64,000 nucleotides of DNA. Source: Roseburia sp. 499 (GTDB taxonomy: Bacteria > Bacillota > Clostridia > Lachnospirales > Lachnospiraceae). The first letter of the stretch is position 1; each line of letters opens with the position of its first letter. The position numbers and the translations under genes were made by a program. Of the stretch, positions 55,438-63,145 are shown piece by piece. The notes beneath the pieces are model-generated. The model did no database searches and had not been told where the DNA came from. It saw only the letters and a program-made list of their open reading frames with translations. The stretch covers positions 124,001-188,000 of the forward strand of contig NZ_CP135164.1 of NCBI RefSeq assembly GCF_001940225.2, given 5' to 3'.

Positions 55438-55542
55438 TTGAACAAGGAATTTGAACGCTGCTGCACATTTCTGACTGAGATGATGGAGAAATATGGGCTA
55501 TTGGTTGGCAAAATGGTATTCATGCAACTACAAAGTTTTTAG
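55438..55542 (+). CDS. Tiny accessory ORF, maybe a remnant
   Basis: A TTG start behind AAGGAGGAA gives 34 residues, NKEFERCCTFLTEMMEKYGL, then text that shifts into the neighbouring Fic-like remnant. The first 19 residues look like a small conserved protein of mobile elements, and the rest looks like read-through after a deletion. Translation is possible but function is doubtful. Confidence 0.35.
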   Translation: MNKEFERCCTFLTEMMEKYGLLVGKMVFMQLQSF

Positions 55543-55866
55543 AAATGTTTTTTGAAAATCTTTTGATGAGTTCAGGTCATGAGTTAAAAAACAGATAGAT
55601 ATATGCATATTGACTATGAAAAGCAAAGTATGATTCAAAGTGCAAATACATGTAATTCAAAGTGCAATAATTGCACTTTGGAGGAGCTAGCAATTATTAA
55701 TGAACTGATAAAGAAACCGGAGATTACACAAAAAGAATTGGCAAACATCATTGGAAAGTCTGAAAGGACAATTAAGACTAGAACTGTTGAAATGCAGGAG
55801 AAGGGTCTTATTTGTCGTGAAAATGGTAAGCGAAATGGTAAGTGGAAGGTACTTGTAGAAATCTAG
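55494..55866 (+). pseudogene. Fic-like protein, C-terminal remnant with HTH
   Basis: One frame (from about 55494) reads NGIHATTKFLEMFFENLLMS then HELKNR and a stop; the next frame, from 55603, continues MHIDYEKQSMIQSANTCNSK and a winged helix KPEITQKELANIIGKSERTI. Together they resemble the tail of a Fic-family protein with a C-terminal helix-turn-helix, split by a frameshift and stop. The AMPylation motif and the front are absent. The second part (87 residues) could still be translated as a small DNA-binding protein, though it has no clear ribosome site. Confidence 0.5.
55658..55680. promoter_or_regulatory. Perfect palindrome in the HTH remnant
   Basis: CAAAGTGCAA-TAA-TTGCACTTTG has two 10-base arms. 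A related half (ATTCAAAGTGCAA) occurs at 55634. It may be an operator for the HTH protein encoded here, or simply repeated coding sequence. Confidence 0.4.
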
Positions 55867-55995
55867 TACTGTGAAGAAGTTAGTTATAACAGACTATTGA
55901 GACGGTTGTTCTATTGTCCCAACGAAAAACAGATGGTGTAATTAGTTGGTTGTAGTAAAATTCAAATATTATCTATGTTAAATATAATATATGCT

Positions 55996-56026
55996 TGACC
56001 TTGACCTAAGGGCAAGGTCTATTATA
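55996..56026 (+). promoter_or_regulatory. MerR-type promoter with 19-bp spacer
   Basis: TTGACC (55996-56001) and TATTAT (56021-56026) are 19 bp apart, two more than normal. The spacer holds the dyad GACCTTG (55998-56004)/CAAGGTC (56014-56020). This is the classical layout of promoters activated by MerR regulators, and the regulator is encoded just after. Confidence 0.85.
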
Positions 56027-56078
56027 TATTTACGGAAAGTTGCAACTTCAAAATAATATCTTTAGGAGAACATTAAAA

Positions 56079-57272
56079 ATGGATAAAGAAAAATTTTATA
56101 CAACTGGTGAATTAGCTGATATGGCAGGGATTACTTATAAGAGTATAAGGCTTTATGTGGAAAAAGGACTTCTCACACCAGACAAAATCACAGAAGCCGG
56201 TTACAAATTATTTTCAAGACAAAGTGTAGAAAAATTGCAGAGAATACTTATGTTTAAGTATCTGGATTTTTCCCTTGAAGAAATTGGACAGATGCTAGAG
56301 GAAGAAAATATTCAGGAATCTCTCGATAAACAGAGGGAGTTAATAGAACTAAAAATAACGCATCTGAACCAAATAAAAAAAGCAGTTACAGATATGCAGT
56401 CATTATCAGATGAGAAAAACTGGGATAAGATGCTTGATATAATGAAATTAACTTCTCAAAAGGAAGAAGTAATTAAACAATATATAAAGAGTGACAATCT
56501 GGAGAAAAGAATCAATATTCACGAATATAGTACATCTGATGTGAATTGGTATGACTATCTGATAGATAAATGTGACATTAAAGAGGGCATGAATATTCTT
56601 GATATTGGCTGTGGTAATGGTATGCTTTGGTATAGAGAAAGAAATGTTTTGCCGGATAATATTAATATATATTTAGTTGATAATTCTAAAGCAATGTTAG
56701 ATGCAGCAAAGAAGCTACATTCTGGAGAAAAAGATTTTTACAATAATAAAAAAATCAAATTTCATTATTTTATCTGTGATGCTCCAAACATTATTGAATT
56801 ACCACAAATTAATTCAAAAAAGTTTCATCGGATAATGGCAAATCACATGCTGTATCATATTGAAGATTCTGAGAGAAAAACATTACTTAGTGTTGCAAAT
56901 GATATGTTAACTGATGATGGAAAATTCATTGCATCAACAATCGGTAAAAACCATATGAAAGAAATATTTGAACTGGCATACGAGTATGACAAAAATGTGA
57001 AAGCACCAGAGTGGTTTTCAAGGGGATTTAACCTGGAAAATGGAAAAGAACAACTAGATGAATTTTTCTCTAGTGTTACAATGTTTTATCATGATAATAA
57101 TCTTATGGTTCCTGACTGGAAAGCAATCTATGATTATCTGTGTTCTCTTCCAGAAATTGAAAAAGTTATGAGAAAAAATAAAGAAGCCAGTGTTAAGTTC
57201 CTAAGAAATAGAGTGACAGAAAGTGAACCGTTTTTTATTAGTAAAAGCACGGGCGTGTTTGTTGCATCTTAA
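56079..57272 (+). CDS. MerR regulator fused to a SAM-dependent methyltransferase
   Basis: A 397-residue fusion. The N-terminal MerR domain (about 1-75: FYTTGELADMAGITYKSIRL, then the wing GYKLFSRQSVEKLQRIL) and coiled coil are followed by a class I methyltransferase (about 170-300) with the SAM motif ILDIGCGNGMLWYRE and the acidic VDNSKAMLDAA. A C-terminal part has an all-helical look. The effector probably binds the methyltransferase part. The start has AGGAG; the earlier TTG at 56040 lies in the promoter region and is rejected. The promoter is MerR-type, so the gene is likely autoactivated. Confidence 0.88.
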   Translation: MDKEKFYTTGELADMAGITYKSIRLYVEKGLLTPDKITEAGYKLFSRQSVEKLQRILMFKYLDFSLEEIGQMLEEENIQESLDKQRELIELKITHLNQIKKAVTDMQSLSDEKNWDKMLDIMKLTSQKEEVIKQYIKSDNLEKRINIHEYSTSDVNWYDYLIDKCDIKEGMNILDIGCGNGMLWYRERNVLPDNINIYLVDNSKAMLDAAKKLHSGEKDFYNNKKIKFHYFICDAPNIIELPQINSKKFHRIMANHMLYHIEDSERKTLLSVANDMLTDDGKFIASTIGKNHMKEIFELAYEYDKNVKAPEWFSRGFNLENGKEQLDEFFSSVTMFYHDNNLMVPDWKAIYDYLCSLPEIEKVMRKNKEASVKFLRNRVTESEPFFISKSTGVFVAS

Positions 57273-57282
57273 AGAACAATAG

Positions 57283-57330
57283 ACCAAGTGAAATTGTACT
57301 GTATAAACAATATCACTTGGTTTATAATTT
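57283..57330 (+). terminator. Terminator of the MerR-methyltransferase gene
   Basis: ACCAAGTGA-ATTGT pairs with ACAAT-TCACTTGGT, followed by TTTATAATTT. A strong stem of about 14 pairs. Confidence 0.8.
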
Positions 57331-57370
57331 ATTATATGTATGATATTCTCTATATGGAGGTGGAAATAAA

Positions 57371-58360
57371 TTGAGCTCATTTGGAAATCTCTTAAAGAAA
57401 CTCAGAAAAGAGGCGGGGTTATCGCAAGAGCAGCTCGCTGGCAAGATGAACGTTTCAAAGAATACAATTCAAAACTGGGAGAAGGGAACTACCAAGGTCA
57501 ATTGTGATAGGTTTAGGCTCCTGGCGGATATATTTAATACTCCGGTAGAGGTGTTGATTGAGGAATTTTGCAGAGAAGAAGGGGAGAAAAGACCTAACAA
57601 CTGGCCATCTTTCTTGTTTGATGATGATATCAATGAGATTATTGAAACTCTGCATTTGAATATGAATCAGCAGGATTTGTTTGGACTATTATATATCTAT
57701 AATGCAGAATATCTGCAGAAGGATAGAATTGATTTCAATACTATTTATGATGATCTTAAACTTATTCCATATGATTTTATTGGAAAAGTAGGTAGTATTC
57801 AGTTTATGAATATGGTTGATGGATTACAACAGGTTATTAAGTATGTTAAAAGCGATTTTCTGTTAAAGATTCTTAAATTGAATCCTGAAATTGAATTTGA
57901 TGTGCGTCGTATGACCAAAGATCAAATATGTGAATTTATCGATTCGGGACACAAAGAGGGAGATGGTCTTGTAGACTTTTTTGATGATCTGGATAGATAT
58001 GAAGTGGATAATTATTTCAAGTTTGGAATCTCGATGAAAAGAGCAAAAGTAATTCTACCTATCCTTGAAAAAGAGTCAATTCATATTACTGATGGACGAT
58101 GGGCAAATAAGGTCAGAAAAGATATACCCAGGGAGTTGATTGAAACATTGGGAATATCGCTCCCATACCAATTATGGTTGGAGAAATATGATGAACTTAA
58201 AGCAAATGATTATGGTAATTGGGGTGGCTGTATGAACAAGGGGCTTGAAACAGTAACCATATATCATAACATAGCTCCAGAAGGTCAGCCCGAAGAATGG
58301 TATTTGGAAATCAATGAGAAAGGACGTTCACTCTTGAAATGGTTTATTGAAAAGGAGTGA
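57371..58360 (+). CDS. HTH (XRE) regulator with unknown C-terminal domain
   Basis: A 329-residue protein. The N-terminal Cro/C1 helix-turn-helix reads LLKKLRKEAGLSQEQLAGKM then SKNTIQNWEKG. The remaining 260 residues are acidic and helical and I cannot name the fold. TTG start behind GGAGGTGG; no in-frame ATG gives the HTH. The end overlaps the NYN ribonuclease start by four bases (GTGA), so both proteins are made together, as in toxin-antitoxin or defence modules. Confidence 0.8.
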   Translation: MSSFGNLLKKLRKEAGLSQEQLAGKMNVSKNTIQNWEKGTTKVNCDRFRLLADIFNTPVEVLIEEFCREEGEKRPNNWPSFLFDDDINEIIETLHLNMNQQDLFGLLYIYNAEYLQKDRIDFNTIYDDLKLIPYDFIGKVGSIQFMNMVDGLQQVIKYVKSDFLLKILKLNPEIEFDVRRMTKDQICEFIDSGHKEGDGLVDFFDDLDRYEVDNYFKFGISMKRAKVILPILEKESIHITDGRWANKVRKDIPRELIETLGISLPYQLWLEKYDELKANDYGNWGGCMNKGLETVTIYHNIAPEGQPEEWYLEINEKGRSLLKWFIEKE

Positions 58361-58791
58361 CAAGAGTGTATAAGAAAAGAAATACAGCGGTTTTTATTGA
58401 TGGCGAAAATATGCCAGCAAAAAAGGCTGATGCTATTATGAAAGCGGTGAAAGAAAGAGGAGTAATTGATACTGTAAAAGTATATGGTTTGCAGAAGGAT
58501 CAGACAACAAAAAAATGGTCAGAAGTTGCTTTGATTACTGAAGGTATGAAAGATATAAGACTTAGTGGTAGTCCAGCCAGAAACAAAGTGGATAAGAAAA
58601 TTAAGAAAGATACTATTCATGATGTAAAAGCAGCACCTAATGTGGATATAGTTATTATCGTATCTTCAGATCATGGATATTCCGAAAACATTCGGGAGCT
58701 TAGGTTAATGGGAAAACATGTTGTTGTAATTGGTGAGGCAAAAGCGCCGAAGAGTCTTCGACACGCATGCAACGAATTTGTACAAGTTTAG
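58357..58791 (+). CDS. NYN-domain (PIN-like) ribonuclease
   Basis: A 144-residue protein of the NYN type, a metal-dependent RNase fold. Key acidic residues are visible in AVFIDGENM, then in DIVIIVSSDHGYSENIREL, followed by LMGKHVVVIGEAKAPKSLRH, as the family has. Start GTG overlaps the HTH gene. It has no membrane or secretion signal. NYN proteins act in RNA decay and phage defence; the target here is unknown. Confidence 0.83.
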   Translation: MTRVYKKRNTAVFIDGENMPAKKADAIMKAVKERGVIDTVKVYGLQKDQTTKKWSEVALITEGMKDIRLSGSPARNKVDKKIKKDTIHDVKAAPNVDIVIIVSSDHGYSENIRELRLMGKHVVVIGEAKAPKSLRHACNEFVQV

Positions 58792-59067
58792 TAAGGGGCA
58801 GAGGGCAAAAAAATGTATGACAATAAAACTGTTCCCGAATGTTAATGCGAAGTTAAGTTTCTCCTCGTGTGGAGACGATTTGCTTGCTGTCTTTTTCAAG
58901 TGCTGTTATGGCGGAAGCCTCATCAGTAATGACCAAATGCTTTTGTTCTAAATATTTAATTTGTGCATGGTAATTAAAAAAGGCTTCTCAAGTTTCCGTA
59001 ACTCATAACAAAGATACTCACAGTTATCACTTTGCAAAAAATTCATCTGCACGTTATGTGCAGTTAA
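58792..59067. other. Intergenic stretch with a minus-strand remnant
   Basis: No intact gene. On the minus strand 58853-58987, about 44 residues are open with protein-like text (YLEQKHLVITDEASAITALE) and a stop, but no start. It may be the tail of a lost gene. No terminator was noticed after the NYN gene. Confidence 0.4.
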
Positions 59068-59136
59068 TTGAAACTACGAAAAATGTATAGTATAATAAAT
59101 TGTCTTATTTGTGTTAGAACTAATTAAAGCTACGAA
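59066..59136 (+). promoter_or_regulatory. Promoter and repeat operators of the small HTH gene
   Basis: TTGAAA (59068-59073), 17-bp spacer, TATAAT (59091-59096). The -35 lies in AATTGAAACTACGAA (59066-59080), repeated as AATTAAAGCTACGAA at 59122-59136. A third similar word occurs in the coding region at 59231. These are plausible operators for the HTH protein. Confidence 0.72.
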
Positions 59137-59150
59137 TTGGAGTGGCGAAT

Positions 59151-59360
59151 ATGATTAAAAACAATATAGAAGTAGATGTAAAAGTAAAGTGCATAGAGAA
59201 TGGCGTGACACAAGCACAGCTGGCGGAGAAAATTGAAACTACAGGTCAGTATGTGAATCGCATTATAGAAAAAGGACGGGGTGTGAATAAGATCTTCGTG
59301 CAGATGCTTGAGGCTTTGGGATATGATATTGAACTTACTTATGTAAAAAGAGAGAGTTAA
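59151..59360 (+). CDS. Small HTH (XRE) protein, possible antitoxin
   Basis: A 69-residue protein that is almost only a Cro/C1 domain: KVKCIENGVTQAQLAEKIET then GQYVNRIIEKG. The ATG at 59151 has GGAG upstream; a GTG at 59142 is less likely. The effector gene follows 25 bases downstream. Its promoter has repeated operator-like words, so it may repress its own transcription. Confidence 0.8.
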   Translation: MIKNNIEVDVKVKCIENGVTQAQLAEKIETTGQYVNRIIEKGRGVNKIFVQMLEALGYDIELTYVKRES

Positions 59361-59385
59361 GCATAAATTTAGCGAGGTGAGAGCA

Positions 59386-59940
59386 ATGGATATGAATTTT
59401 GATGTTAGTAAAGTATTTCAAGAACGCTTGGCATCAAGTATGGGGCTTGATAAATACCGATACATTATGGAACAAGTAAGTATCACCAATGTTGCTGTTG
59501 ATACTGATTTTCAACGAACATTCAATGGGTTTTATATAGTAAGGCGAAATGAGAGTTGGAGAAAATCATATTATGAGTATTTTGAAAGTGTTAAGAATGG
59601 TAAGCCAACCTTTGAAAACATTATTACATATCTTTATGAATGCACTGGAAATATCGAGCCGTCTTTTTCAAGTAAAATGCTTGCAACAATACTTCCGGAA
59701 AAGCCGATATGGGACCGCTACGTTGTTCAGAATTTGAATATGCAGCTGACGGGAGCAACGAAAGAAGAAAAATTGAAGAATGCAATTGTTCTTTATGCGG
59801 ATATGGAAAAAAGGTATGCCAATTTCTTGCAAACAGAAAAAGGTAAGGAATGTATTAGAGAATTTGACCACGTTCTACCTGATTATAAATGGGTATCGAA
59901 TATAAAGAAGATAGATAGTATTCTTTGGAGTATAAGATAA
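59386..59940 (+). CDS. Unknown effector paired with the small HTH protein
   Basis: A 184-residue soluble protein. A block FSSKMLATILPEKPIWDRYV is distinctive, and similar blocks occur, as I recall, in uncharacterised proteins of the HhH-GPD glycosylase style; this is unverified. No signal, membrane or known catalytic motif is seen. GAGGTGA precedes the ATG at 59386. Its place after a lone HTH gene suggests a toxin-antitoxin or regulatory pair. Confidence 0.7.
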   Translation: MDMNFDVSKVFQERLASSMGLDKYRYIMEQVSITNVAVDTDFQRTFNGFYIVRRNESWRKSYYEYFESVKNGKPTFENIITYLYECTGNIEPSFSSKMLATILPEKPIWDRYVVQNLNMQLTGATKEEKLKNAIVLYADMEKRYANFLQTEKGKECIREFDHVLPDYKWVSNIKKIDSILWSIR

Positions 59941-60006
59941 GTTTGTGATCAAAAGAGGTGTGATTATGAATATATATCAAAAATTTATTTATATGAGGAG
60001 GAAATC

Positions 60007-60936
60007 ATGAAAAGAAAATTATGTATTATGATAGTAGGAGCGCTTAGTGCCGCTACATTACTTATTGGCTGCGGAGAGCAGAAAGACGAAGGAGTGAAGT
60101 CAACACCTTCATCAGAGAATGTTGACGTGACAGATGAAGCAGAGCCGGAAGGGAAAGAAGCACCGGAAGACCTAGAAGAGCCGGAAGAACCGGAAGAGGC
60201 GATAACTGTTTCTATCCAAGATGAGATAGCAGAGGTAGAAGAAAAATCAGTTGCAAAGGATGAGGAAATAAATGACAGTATGACTCAGACGGAAATGAAT
60301 ATAAATGCTGCTGATAAGTACAAGATATGGGATGATGAACTCAATAGCCTTTGGGACCGACTCACTGAGGAATTAGATGAAAAACGTAAGGAGCAAGTAC
60401 TCGAAGAGCAGCGTCAGTGGATTACCAAAAAAGAACATGCAGTAGCTGTTGCCGGAGTAGAAGCTTTTGGAGGAAGTATGCAGCCGTTATTGGAGTCTTG
60501 TACTGCGGCTGACATAACTAGAGCAAGAGTTTATGTATTAGCCGGATATTTGGCAGAAGTTAGAGGTGAAAGCTTCGTAATATCAGATGAAATAGCTGCG
60601 GAACTTGCGATAGCAGATCCAGATCTTGATACAGTATTTGCCAGCTTTGAGGGGCAATGGTTCTTTGATGAAAACAGGGGTGCAGTTGTTTGTGTTGAAA
60701 AATTTGAGGATTCAGCATTTTTAGCAGAAGATTTTGAAGGAAATCCAACATGGGTAGTATGGGTAACCGGTGGTGATGTACTTACGGACACCGATGTATA
60801 TAGCTATTCATCAGATGCAATTACCTTCCAAAAGGGAGATGCGTTTTATGAGTTAAAATACAATATGGAAGGAAAGGTACAGTTGGCTTTTGGCTATGCA
60901 CTTGAGGCTATGGATGATGTAATTGTATGTGATTGA
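60007..60936 (+). CDS. LprI-like (DUF1311) lipoprotein
   Basis: A 309-residue lipoprotein with lipobox LIGC (Cys22). A Glu/Pro-rich linker is followed by a DUF1311/LprI-type helical domain (about 98-185: MTQTEMNINAADKYKIWDDE, then LNSLWDRLTEELDEKRKEQV and QRQWITKKEH). A C-terminal beta domain (about 200-309) is not recognised. LprI-type proteins inhibit lysozyme in some bacteria; that role here is unproven. AGGAGG precedes the ATG. It should be processed by Lgt. Confidence 0.83.
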   Translation: MKRKLCIMIVGALSAATLLIGCGEQKDEGVKSTPSSENVDVTDEAEPEGKEAPEDLEEPEEPEEAITVSIQDEIAEVEEKSVAKDEEINDSMTQTEMNINAADKYKIWDDELNSLWDRLTEELDEKRKEQVLEEQRQWITKKEHAVAVAGVEAFGGSMQPLLESCTAADITRARVYVLAGYLAEVRGESFVISDEIAAELAIADPDLDTVFASFEGQWFFDENRGAVVCVEKFEDSAFLAEDFEGNPTWVVWVTGGDVLTDTDVYSYSSDAITFQKGDAFYELKYNMEGKVQLAFGYALEAMDDVIVCD

Positions 60937-61090
60937 GAATTGCTACAGTAGTTTCCCGCTCTTATGATGGAGAAAAAAAGTGGCAATTTGCACAAAAATG
61001 CGAATAATTTAAACAACTACTTGTACAAAAGTTGAAAAAACAGTACCATAAGAATAGACAGATGAAATGATTACGAAGGAGGAAACACTA

Positions 61091-63016
61091 ATGAATCTTA
61101 GAACGAAACTTTCGATTATGTTTGGTACTGTTGTCTTTGGTACTGTTTCGATTATTGGAATAGTAACATACAATAAAAATGTGGATATGGGAACCGTAGA
61201 AGCCCAGAAAACTATGCAGGTTTCGGCTGAGTTGGCGTCAAAAGAGATAGAGGAGAAACTGGCTGATTTTATGAAGATGGCTCAGGTGTCCGGATACGAT
61301 ATCGTATTAGCAGATTCAGACCAGGATGCTGTTGTATCAGCACAGGTAGACAACCTGGCAGCTAACTATGGATTTACCAGTGGAAATATCCTTGATGTTA
61401 ACGGAATTAGTCGTAAAGATGGTACGGATTTCAGCGACCGTGATTATGTTAAAAAGGCATTGGCTGGTGAGGTTAATATCTCTGATTTAACGTTGAGTAA
61501 ATATACCGGTAATTATGGATTTAGTGTGGCTTCTCCTGTTTACAGAGGAAATCTGAACATAAATGGTGTGGTTTATTATCGCATGGATGTTGATTTCATG
61601 AGTGAGATTCTCAATCAAATTGAGATTAGTGAGGGAAGTTATACCTATTTAGTAGATGGAAGCGGAATGGTAATCGTTCATCCGGATGCATCCCTGATAG
61701 GAACCTACAATATTACGGATAAGAAAGACGGCATTGGAAACATTTCTGATAAAATATTAGCGCAGGAGAGCGGTGCCGGAGAGTACAGTGAAAAAGATGA
61801 GGACTATTTGTGCGGATATAGTCCGGTTGCCGGCACGAATGGCTGGACGATTGTGGTGGCAGCTCCAAAAGCAGATTTTATGGGGGCAGCAAACGATACC
61901 ATGCGGACTCTTTTGGTAGTAGATGTTCTGGCTTTGGTTATTTCCCTTATCTTAGCAACATTATTTGCAAGTAGAATTGGAAAAGCTGTGCATAAGGTTA
62001 GCCAGACATTGACTTCTCTTTCTGAGGGTGATTTAGAACACCAGATTGAGGAAAGCAAACGTAAGGATGAGGTAGGGCAACTGCAGAACTCTGCCAGAGA
62101 GTTACAGCAGACCTTTAAGGAGATAATCCATGAAACCAATACGATTTTGGGTGGAATGGCAAATTACGATTTGACAAAGGACGCTATGAATTCCTATCCG
62201 GGAGATTTTAATCAGTTATCAGATGCGGTAAATCGTATCAGAGATATTTTGCAGAAGCTTATTAGGGTGGTACAGGAATCGGCGAACTCTGTCGGAACGG
62301 GTTCCAGTGAATTAGCAGATGCAGCAGAAGCAGTAGCAACAGGTACTACCACACAAGCATCCTCTATCAATCAGTTAGTATTAAACGTTGAGGAAATGAC
62401 AGAGTGTATTGTGCGTAATTCAGATAGTGAAGAACGGGTGCAGAAGCGTTTACAGGAATTAGAAACCCTGATTATAAACGGAAATAGTGAAATGGAGCAG
62501 TTATGTGATGTAGTCAGTCAGGTAGAAAATATGTCCTCTGATATTAAAGATATTAGTGGTACAATAGAATCCATCGCATTCCAAATTAATATATTAGCAT
62601 TAAATGCATCTGTGGAGGCAGCCCGTGTTGGAGAGAGTGGACAGGGATTTGCGGTAGTTGCAGGCGAAGTTGGTAATCTGGCAGCTAAGACCACAGACTC
62701 CTCTAAGCAGATAGCAGAGCTGATTACGAATTGTCTGGAGAAAATCGAAAGCGCGATGACTTGCGCGGATTCTACGGCAAAATGTCTGAAGGATATTGTT
62801 GAAAATTCCGAGCAGATTTCAAAAGCGTTTACCGATATCACAGCAGATACCAAGGAACAGGCGGATAAATCATCACGCATCAAGATGGAGATTTCCAATA
62901 TTTCAGATGTTGTTCAGGTAAATTCGGCTACCGCCGAGGAGACTGCGGCTGCAACAATGAATTTGTCAGAGCAGGCTCAAAATTTAAGCAAATTGATTTC
63001 AAAATTCCGTGTATAG
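61091..63016 (+). CDS. Methyl-accepting chemotaxis protein with extracellular Cache sensor
   Basis: A 641-residue chemoreceptor. A first membrane helix (about 7-27), an extracellular double-Cache-like domain (about 35-270, with SDRDYVKKALAGEVNISDLT and SGMVIVHPDASLIGTYN), a second helix (about 280-305), a HAMP domain and the signalling domain with tip NILALNASVEAARVGESG. Cache domains bind small organic molecules; the ligand is unknown. The start at 61091 has AAGGAGG; an ATG at 61067 is rejected. It runs on its own. Confidence 0.95.
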   Translation: MNLRTKLSIMFGTVVFGTVSIIGIVTYNKNVDMGTVEAQKTMQVSAELASKEIEEKLADFMKMAQVSGYDIVLADSDQDAVVSAQVDNLAANYGFTSGNILDVNGISRKDGTDFSDRDYVKKALAGEVNISDLTLSKYTGNYGFSVASPVYRGNLNINGVVYYRMDVDFMSEILNQIEISEGSYTYLVDGSGMVIVHPDASLIGTYNITDKKDGIGNISDKILAQESGAGEYSEKDEDYLCGYSPVAGTNGWTIVVAAPKADFMGAANDTMRTLLVVDVLALVISLILATLFASRIGKAVHKVSQTLTSLSEGDLEHQIEESKRKDEVGQLQNSARELQQTFKEIIHETNTILGGMANYDLTKDAMNSYPGDFNQLSDAVNRIRDILQKLIRVVQESANSVGTGSSELADAAEAVATGTTTQASSINQLVLNVEEMTECIVRNSDSEERVQKRLQELETLIINGNSEMEQLCDVVSQVENMSSDIKDISGTIESIAFQINILALNASVEAARVGESGQGFAVVAGEVGNLAAKTTDSSKQIAELITNCLEKIESAMTCADSTAKCLKDIVENSEQISKAFTDITADTKEQADKSSRIKMEISNISDVVQVNSATAEETAAATMNLSEQAQNLSKLISKFRV

Positions 63017-63145
63017 AGTTAAAATATACCCTGCTAACTGTAATGTACCGCCCCAAAAGTTATACTACAGAGAGGAGATATTGTAAATGAATCCAATTTA
63101 AAGTGAACATAAGACTAAAGAATTAAATAAAGGAGAAATAATCTT

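Noticed and set aside
58730..58951. A 73-codon plus-strand gene after the NYN gene
   Set aside because: It starts inside the NYN gene in another frame and has no ribosome site.
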